Positions 58,958 through 64,000 of a stretch of 64,000 nt of DNA are shown here, piece after piece (the first letter of the stretch is position 1; each line of letters opens with the position of its first letter). The translations under genes and the position numbers were made by a program. The notes under the pieces were generated by a model. It saw nothing but the letters and a program-made list of their open reading frames with translations. It was not told where the DNA came from and did no database searches. Source of the stretch: Neobacillus jeddahensis (GTDB lineage: Bacteria; Bacillota; Bacilli; Bacillales; Cytobacillaceae); the NCBI RefSeq assembly GCF_000612625.1, contig NZ_CCAS010000005.1, forward strand, positions 1-64,000, read 5' to 3'.

Positions 58958-60331
58958 ATGGCAACAGTTGCATTTCATACATTAGGATGCAAGGTAAACC
59001 ATTATGAAACAGAGGCCATTTGGCAGTTGTTTAAACAAGAAGGTTATGACCGGGTTGATTTTGAAGCAAGTTCCGATGTTTATATTATTAATACATGTAC
59101 AGTAACAAATACAGGCGATAAAAAAAGTCGTCAAGTCATTCGACGAGCTGTTAGAAAAAATCCGGATGCCGTTATTTGCGTGACGGGGTGTTATGCTCAA
59201 ACCTCTCCAGCAGAAATTATGGCAATCCCTGGTGTGGATATTGTCGTAGGAACACAAGACCGCGTGAAAATGCTTAAATACATTGAGCAATATAAGACGG
59301 AGCGCCAACCCATTAATGGGGTAGGCAATATTATGAAAAATCGGGTATACGAAGAGCTTGATGTTCCTTCCTTTACTGATCGAACTCGGGCATCGTTAAA
59401 AATCCAAGAAGGCTGCAATAATTTCTGTACCTTCTGTATTATTCCGTGGGCGCGCGGTTTAATGAGATCGCGTGATCCAAAAGAAGTCATTCACCAAGCA
59501 CAGCAGCTTGTAGATGCAGGATATAAGGAAATTGTACTGACAGGTATTCATACGGGTGGTTATGGGGAAGACATGAAAGATTACAATCTTGCCGCATTAC
59601 TTCGTGATTTAGAAGCAGGCGTTACAGGGTTGGAACGGCTCCGTATTTCATCAATTGAAGCTAGTCAAATTACGGATGAAGTCATTGAAGTGATTAATCA
59701 ATCTAATATCGTTGTCCGTCATTTGCATATTCCCATTCAATCCGGCTCAAATACGGTTCTAAAGCGTATGCGCCGTAAGTATACAATGGAATTCTTTGGC
59801 GAAAGATTAGAGCGTCTGAAAGAAGTTCTTCCAGGTTTAGCGGTTACCTCTGACGTAATTGTTGGCTTCCCAGGCGAAACAGAAGAAGAATTTATGGAAA
59901 CATACAATTTTATAAAAAATCATAAATTCTCAGAACTCCATGTCTTCCCATATTCGAAGCGAACGGGCACACCAGCTGCAAGAATGGATGATCAAGTCGA
60001 TGAAGAAGTGAAAAACGAACGTGTCCACCGGTTAATTTCCCTTTCAGATCAACTTGCAAAGGAATATGCTTCCCTTTTTGAAGGTGAAGTTTTAGAGGTC
60101 ATTCCTGAGGAAGAATATAAGGAGGAAGGCACTTCTGGCTTGTATATCGGCTATTCTGATAACTACCTGAAAGTAGTCTTCCCTGCTACGGAAGAAATGA
60201 TTGGTAAGATTGTCAAAGTGAAAATAACTAAGGCGGGCTATCCATATAACGAAGGTGAGTTTGTTCGAGTTATGGAAGATTCTGCGCGTATGAAGTCAGA
60301 AATTTTTACTAAAGAAGAAGCAGCCATTTAA
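58958..60331 (+). CDS. mtaB: tRNA t6A37 methylthiotransferase MtaB
   Basis: A 457-residue radical SAM enzyme that turns t6A into ms2t6A at position 37 of tRNAs reading ANN codons. N-terminal UPF0004 domain with TLGCKVNHYE near residue 7, CTVTNTG near 47 and GCYAQ near 80, then the radical SAM site CNNFCTFC near 151 and a TRAM domain at the end. GAGGTGAG precedes the ATG. Confidence 0.95.
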   Translation: MATVAFHTLGCKVNHYETEAIWQLFKQEGYDRVDFEASSDVYIINTCTVTNTGDKKSRQVIRRAVRKNPDAVICVTGCYAQTSPAEIMAIPGVDIVVGTQDRVKMLKYIEQYKTERQPINGVGNIMKNRVYEELDVPSFTDRTRASLKIQEGCNNFCTFCIIPWARGLMRSRDPKEVIHQAQQLVDAGYKEIVLTGIHTGGYGEDMKDYNLAALLRDLEAGVTGLERLRISSIEASQITDEVIEVINQSNIVVRHLHIPIQSGSNTVLKRMRRKYTMEFFGERLERLKEVLPGLAVTSDVIVGFPGETEEEFMETYNFIKNHKFSELHVFPYSKRTGTPAARMDDQVDEEVKNERVHRLISLSDQLAKEYASLFEGEVLEVIPEEEYKEEGTSGLYIGYSDNYLKVVFPATEEMIGKIVKVKITKAGYPYNEGEFVRVMEDSARMKSEIFTKEEAAI

Positions 60332-60334
60332 GTC

Positions 60335-60361
60335 AAAAGGACCCACGCAGGGTCCTTTTTG
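60335..60361 (+). terminator. Intrinsic terminator of mtaB
   Basis: AAAAGGACCC pairs with GGGTCCTTTT, followed by T. Confidence 0.85.
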
Positions 60362-60443
60362 AATTTGGATATACTATCTTCAGCCCCCAATTTCTATCTA
60401 AAAAAGAGATAAAAATTAGAATGGAAATCGGAGCCGTCTTTTC

Positions 60444-61385
60444 TTAAATAAGGGGCTTCTTTGGTTTTCTATCATGTAACAATAAGATCATTTCACCAAA
60501 CTTTGTGGCGAAAGGTAATACAATTAGGGAAGTAGCTACATTAAAAATGACGCTAATATGGGCGAGTTGAACATCAATTTTACTGGCAAGAAATGATGCG
60601 TTTTCTGTCAGAATTGGTATGAGGGGGATAAAAAGTAATACCCCAAACACATTGAGCCAAATATGGGCAAATGCCGCTAGTCTTGATTCTTTTCCTCCAC
60701 CTATAGATGCAATAATAGCTGTTATACAGGTGCCGATATTTGCTCCAAGAACAATAGCAATTGCGGCATCCAGCTGCAGCAGGCCAGCTGCTAAAAAACC
60801 CATTGCAATACCTGTCATTGCTGTACTGGACTGGATGACGGCAGTTATCACAGTCCCTGTCAAAAGACTTAAAACAATATGGTCATTTATCGACAAGATA
60901 AAATTGTGGATAATGGTCATGGTTGTTAAGGGCTCAGCTAAAAGTTCAAAGCCCTTCATGGCAGTAAACACAGAGGTGATTCCAAAAAGAATCATGCCAA
61001 TACTTCTGGCTTTTTTATTTTTAAAGAAGATAAGAAGTGCACCACATATGGCTAGTGGGACAAGAATCGTATCCAAATCAAAGGTGATTAATTCAGTTTT
61101 AAAGGTGGTTCCAATATTGGTGCCGAGGATAATCCCGATCGACTGAGGGAAGGTCATAATTCGAGCTGATATTAACCCGATCGTGATAACCATAACGGCA
61201 GAGCTACTTTGTAATAAGGCTGTGATGAATGTCCCAGTAAGCATTCCTTTTAATGGTGTACGTGTTAGTTTGATCAACCACGTTTTTAACTTGTTTGCAG
61301 ATAAATTAAATAGTCCAAACCTAATAATCGTCATGCCAAAAATAAATAATAAAATACAAAGAACAAATAATAATATGTATAGCAA
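60444..61385 (-). CDS. yqeW: Na/Pi cotransporter family protein YqeW
   Basis: A 313-residue membrane protein with two copies of the PF02690 repeat: FITALLQSSSAVMVITIGL near residue 53 and VITAVIQSSTAMTGIAMGF near 178, each with the QSS motif of sodium-phosphate carriers. About eight spans. The TTG start at 61385 is preceded by GGGAGGGGG. It likely moves phosphate or a similar anion; unlike the larger YjbB-type proteins it lacks a PhoU domain. Confidence 0.9.
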   Translation of the reverse strand: MLYILLFVLCILLFIFGMTIIRFGLFNLSANKLKTWLIKLTRTPLKGMLTGTFITALLQSSSAVMVITIGLISARIMTFPQSIGIILGTNIGTTFKTELITFDLDTILVPLAICGALLIFFKNKKARSIGMILFGITSVFTAMKGFELLAEPLTTMTIIHNFILSINDHIVLSLLTGTVITAVIQSSTAMTGIAMGFLAAGLLQLDAAIAIVLGANIGTCITAIIASIGGGKESRLAAFAHIWLNVFGVLLFIPLIPILTENASFLASKIDVQLAHISVIFNVATSLIVLPFATKFGEMILLLHDRKPKKPLI

Positions 61386-61591
61386 AAAAAGGCCCCCTCC
61401 CTTCCTTCATTCTATGACCAAAAGGACGGGACATGCCTTTTTTTAGACAAGCTAATTGTTTTTTGAATAAAAAATAAAAAGCTTGTTTTATCATTGAGAA
61501 TTTCAGTTGACCTTGAAACGAGGTTATATTATAATTGCAAGGTACATGGATTGAATGTAAGTGTGTTGTGTTTCGGAGGGAGGGAAAGAGA

Positions 61592-61765
61592 ATGTCTAAA
61601 ACCGTCGTTCGTAAAAACGAATCGCTTGAAGATGCTCTTCGTCGCTTCAAACGTACAGTATCAAAAACTGGTACTTTGCAAGAGGCAAGAAAGCGCGAAT
61701 TTTATGAAAAACCAAGTGTAAAACGTAAGAAAAAGTCTGAAGCTGCTAGAAAACGTAAGTTTTAA
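61592..61765 (+). CDS. rpsU: 30S ribosomal protein S21
   Basis: A 57-residue basic protein: [19 protein letters not shown] at the start and [13 protein letters not shown] at the end, the normal length for Firmicutes. GGAGGGAGGGAAA precedes the ATG at 61592. It lies 15 bases before yqeY and is cotranscribed with it. Confidence 0.97.
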   Translation: MSKTVVRKNESLEDALRRFKRTVSKTGTLQEARKREFYEKPSVKRKKKSEAARKRKF

Positions 61766-61780
61766 GAGAGGGTGTAATAC

Positions 61781-62227
61781 ATGAGTCTTCTCGAGCGTTT
61801 GAACAATGATATGAAACAAGCGATGAAAAACAAGGAAAAAGACAAGCTCTCAGTCATTCGGATGGTAAAAGCTTCATTGCAAAATGAAGCCATCAAGCTC
61901 GGAACAAAAGAGCTTACTGAAGATGTTGAGCTAACAGTCCTTTCTCGCGAAGTTAAACAACGCAAAGACTCCCTCCATGAATTTGATAAGGCTGGTCGTC
62001 AAGACCTAGTTGATAAATTGCGTACTGAACTCGCGATTGTCGAGTTGTATTTACCGAAACAGCTATCTGAAGAGGAGCTGTCGGAGATTGTAAAAGAAAC
62101 GATTTCTGAAGTCGGCGCAAAATCAAAAGCAGAAATGGGAAAAGTGATGGCTGCTATTATGCCTAAAGTAAAGGGTAAAGCAGATGGTTCGCTCGTTAAT
62201 AAATTTGTACAACAACACCTTTCATAG
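61781..62227 (+). CDS. yqeY: GatB/YqeY domain protein
   Basis: A 148-residue helical protein whose C-terminal part resembles the tail domain of GatB ([19 protein letters not shown] near residue 88 and [19 protein letters not shown] near 123). That domain binds tRNA in the amidotransferase, so a tRNA-linked role is likely but unproven. AGAGAGGGTG precedes the ATG. Confidence 0.93.
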   Translation: MSLLERLNNDMKQAMKNKEKDKLSVIRMVKASLQNEAIKLGTKELTEDVELTVLSREVKQRKDSLHEFDKAGRQDLVDKLRTELAIVELYLPKQLSEEELSEIVKETISEVGAKSKAEMGKVMAAIMPKVKGKADGSLVNKFVQQHLS

Positions 62228-62238
62228 TATTCTGACAT

Positions 62239-62274
62239 AAAGACTATAGGCATGATTGCCTGTAGTCTTTTTAT
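62239..62274 (+). terminator. Intrinsic terminator of rpsU-yqeY
   Basis: AAAGACTATAGGCA pairs with TGCCTGTAGTCTTT (one A-C-type mismatch tolerated as G-U), followed by TTATTTATTT. Confidence 0.88.
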
Positions 62275-62359
62275 TTATTTTCAAATAAAATGAAACTTTT
62301 CTTGCTGGTTGCCGTAAAGAATATAGTCAGGAAAGAAAAGAAAGAGAGGGGGGCTAAGA

Positions 62360-62995
62360 ATGATTGCATTTCTTACTGACCCGATTATTGTCACTATTCT
62401 ATTAACTATTGCTGGAGTTGGAATGGTGGTCGAACTATTTTCAGCAAAATTTGGGATAGCAGGATTTATTGGTATATTTGCGCTAATAGTATTCTTCTAT
62501 GGACATTTTCAAGCAGGTCTAGCAGGTTATGGAACCTTATTTTTATTTGTGGCCGGGATCCTTCTTATTTTTTTAGAATTCTTTTTACCTGGAGCAGTTT
62601 CAGGAACAATAGGTGTGGCTGCTTTAATTTTGAGTCTTTTCTTAGCAGGAGAGGACGCCACGCAAATAGGGGTATCAATTTTAATCGCCATATTCGTTTC
62701 CGTTTTTGTATTTTTCATGATGATTAAGATATTTGGTAAAAAGCTTGTGCTTTTTAATAAAATGGTTTTGTTTGATCGAGCACGGAAAGAGGATGGCTAT
62801 GTATCGAATATTAACCGTACAGATTTGTTAGGGAAGGAAGGGATTGCCCTAACTATTTTACGGCCAGCTGGAACCATCATCATTAATGATGAACGGATCG
62901 ATGTTGTGAGTGAAGGCGGATACATTGAACAAAATGCTAAAATACAGGTCATTAAAGTTGAAGGTGCCCGTATTGTGGTCAGAGAAGTGAAATAA
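62360..62995 (+). CDS. nfeD: NfeD family protein, short form without the protease domain
   Basis: A 211-residue membrane protein. Four to five spans in residues 8-135 are followed by a small OB-fold C-terminal domain (LLGKEGIALTILRPAGTIII near 155). It matches the C-terminal half of B. subtilis YqeZ, which has an added ClpP-like serine-protease domain at its N-terminus; here the gene starts right at the membrane part with a strong GAGAGGGGGG site and no remnant upstream. NfeD proteins work with the flotillin next door in membrane microdomains. Confidence 0.88.
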   Translation: MIAFLTDPIIVTILLTIAGVGMVVELFSAKFGIAGFIGIFALIVFFYGHFQAGLAGYGTLFLFVAGILLIFLEFFLPGAVSGTIGVAALILSLFLAGEDATQIGVSILIAIFVSVFVFFMMIKIFGKKLVLFNKMVLFDRARKEDGYVSNINRTDLLGKEGIALTILRPAGTIIINDERIDVVSEGGYIEQNAKIQVIKVEGARIVVREVK

Positions 62996-63016
62996 CTTAG
63001 TAGGAGGTAATATGGA

Positions 63017-64000
63017 ATGGATACGGTATCTGGTGGAACTATTTTTATCATTGCGGTTGTCATAGTAGCGATCATCATTTTAGGAATTTTATTGTCTTTT
63101 GTACCGGTGATGCTTTGGATTTCAGCACTTGCGGCAGGCGTTCGCATCAGTATTTTCACACTAATTGGGATGAGACTTAGAAGAGTAACACCTAGCAAGG
63201 TGGTCAATCCGCTCATCAAAGCTCATAAAGCAGGTCTAAATGTAACGACCAATCAACTTGAAAGTCATTATCTTGCAGGTGGGAATGTCGACAGAGTGGT
63301 AAACGCCTTAATTGCTGCCCACCGAGCAAATATTGAATTATCGTTTGAACGCTGTGCTGCCATTGATTTGGCGGGACGTGATGTGTTAGAAGCAGTTCAA
63401 ATGAGTGTAAATCCAAAAGTTATTGAAACGCCATTTATCGCAGGGGTTGCCATGAATGGGATTGAAGTAAAAGCAAAAGCAAGAATTACGGTCCGTGCCA
63501 ATATTGAGCGTCTCGTTGGTGGTGCAGGTGAAGAAACGGTGGTTGCACGTGTTGGTGAAGGGGTTGTCTCCACAATTGGTTCATCAGACAGCCATAGCAA
63601 GGTTCTTGAAAATCCGGATCTTATCTCGCAAACGGTCTTGTCAAAAGGACTTGATGCAGGTACAGCTTTTGAAATCCTATCCATCGATATTGCGGACGTT
63701 GACATTGGTAAAAACATCGGTGCAGAATTACAAACAGAACAAGCTGAGGCTGATAAGAAAATTGCGCAGGCGAAAGCGGAAGAACGTAGGGCAATGGCTG
63801 TCGCTTTAGAACAAGAAATGAAAGCGAAAGTTCAAGAAATGAGAGCAAAGGTGGTTGAATCAGAAGCGGAGGTTCCACTTGCCATGGCGGAAGCCCTTAA
63901 ATCTGGTAATATCGGTGTAATGGACTATATGAATTTTAAAAACATTTCTGCTGATACCGAGATGAGAGGCTCTATTGGAAAGATAACTGGAGAGAAAAAG
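63017..64000 (+). CDS. floA: Flotillin-like protein FloA, 3'-truncated by window edge
   Basis: At least 328 residues of FloA (YqfA), a scaffold of functional membrane microdomains. A membrane-inserting N-terminal stretch (about residues 7-30, [19 protein letters not shown]) is followed by the SPFH/PHB domain ([20 protein letters not shown] near 70, in part) and a coiled coil with repeated Ala-Glu ([16 protein letters not shown]). ATG at 63017 follows TAGGAGGT by 8 bases. Family length is about 330, so only a few codons lie beyond base 64000. The frame has no stop in the window. Confidence 0.94.
   Translation, partial: MDTVSGGTIFIIAVVIVAIIILGILLSFVPVMLWISALAAGVRISIFTLIGMRLRRVTPSKVVNPLIKAHKAGLNVTTNQLESHYLAGGNVDRVVNALIAAHRANIELSFERCAAIDLAGRDVLEAVQMSVNPKVIETPFIAGVAMNGIEVKAKARITVRANIERLVGGAGEETVVARVGEGVVSTIGSSDSHSKVLENPDLISQTVLSKGLDAGTAFEILSIDIADVDIGKNIGAELQTEQAEADKKIAQAKAEERRAMAVALEQEMKAKVQEMRAKVVESEAEVPLAMAEALKSGNIGVMDYMNFKNISADTEMRGSIGKITGEKK

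Overview
The window is one stretch of a low-GC, spore-forming Gram-positive chromosome of the Bacillaceae (Bacillus sensu lato; a Neobacillus-like genome would fit, but the genus is inferred, not proven). The evidence is gene order. With small differences it follows two linked Bacillus subtilis blocks: recD2-yrrD-yrzR-yrzQ-yrrI-alaS-ireB-ruvX-yrzB-mltG-trmR-trhP1-trhP2-udk-greA-pbpI-yrrS-yrzA-mtnN-mccA-mccB, and sda-yqeG-yqeH-aroE-yqeI-nadD-yqeK-rsfS-yqeM-comER-comEA-comEB-comEC-yqzM-holA-rpsT-gpr-spoIIP-yqxA-lepA-hemW-hrcA-grpE-dnaK-dnaJ-prmA-rsmE-mtaB-yqeW-rpsU-yqeY-nfeD-floA. Sporulation genes (sigK, gpr, spoIIP, sda) and competence genes (comER, comEA-EC) confirm the lineage. No tRNA, rRNA or CRISPR was found.

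Region 1 (2-9472) is the accessory part. A perfect 27-bp direct repeat (2185-2211 and 9396-9422) brackets about 7.2 kb of AT-rich DNA inserted at the 3' end of recD2, splitting it from yrrD. Phased TGTGAC repeats, five inside the left end and two inside the right end, look like integrase arm sites. The integrase next to attR is a remnant: it is cut at its 5' end by an IS1595-type transposase fragment and is frameshifted. Cargo is an orphan coiled-coil gene, a decayed minus-strand gene pair, three small membrane proteins (two YesK-like), a SIR2-type fragment, a two-gene unit of an unknown protein and a HEPN-type protein with its own promoter, a very acidic small protein and a nucleotidyltransferase. 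This is where an undescribed, possibly defence-related, system is most likely.

Region 2 (9473-27202) is housekeeping. It holds a T-box-controlled alaS, the ireB-ruvX-yrzB group, mltG, an unclassified structured RNA candidate (17044-17149), the tRNA wobble-uridine hydroxylation/methylation genes trmR-trhP1-trhP2, udk, greA, a class B penicillin-binding protein whose ribosome-binding site lies in the greA terminator, and a methionine-to-cysteine module (mtnN, mccA, mccB).

Region 3 (27203-34494) is less conserved. It has five very short ORFs with good ribosome-binding sites and a pair of mutually exclusive hairpins, then oligoendopeptidase F, a lipoprotein with Asp-box repeats, an uninterrupted sigK, the divergent pssA/psd pair for phosphatidylethanolamine synthesis, and sda with DnaA boxes upstream.

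Region 4 (34495-64000) is the conserved yqe/com/dnaK block: ribosome maturation (yqeH, yqeI, rsfS, lepA, prmA, rsmE), NAD and aromatic synthesis (nadD, aroE), DNA uptake (comEA-EC), DNA polymerase delta (holA), spore morphogenesis and germination (spoIIP, gpr), the HrcA/CIRCE heat-shock operon, tRNA methylthiolation (mtaB), and the membrane-microdomain pair nfeD-floA, with floA running off the window end.
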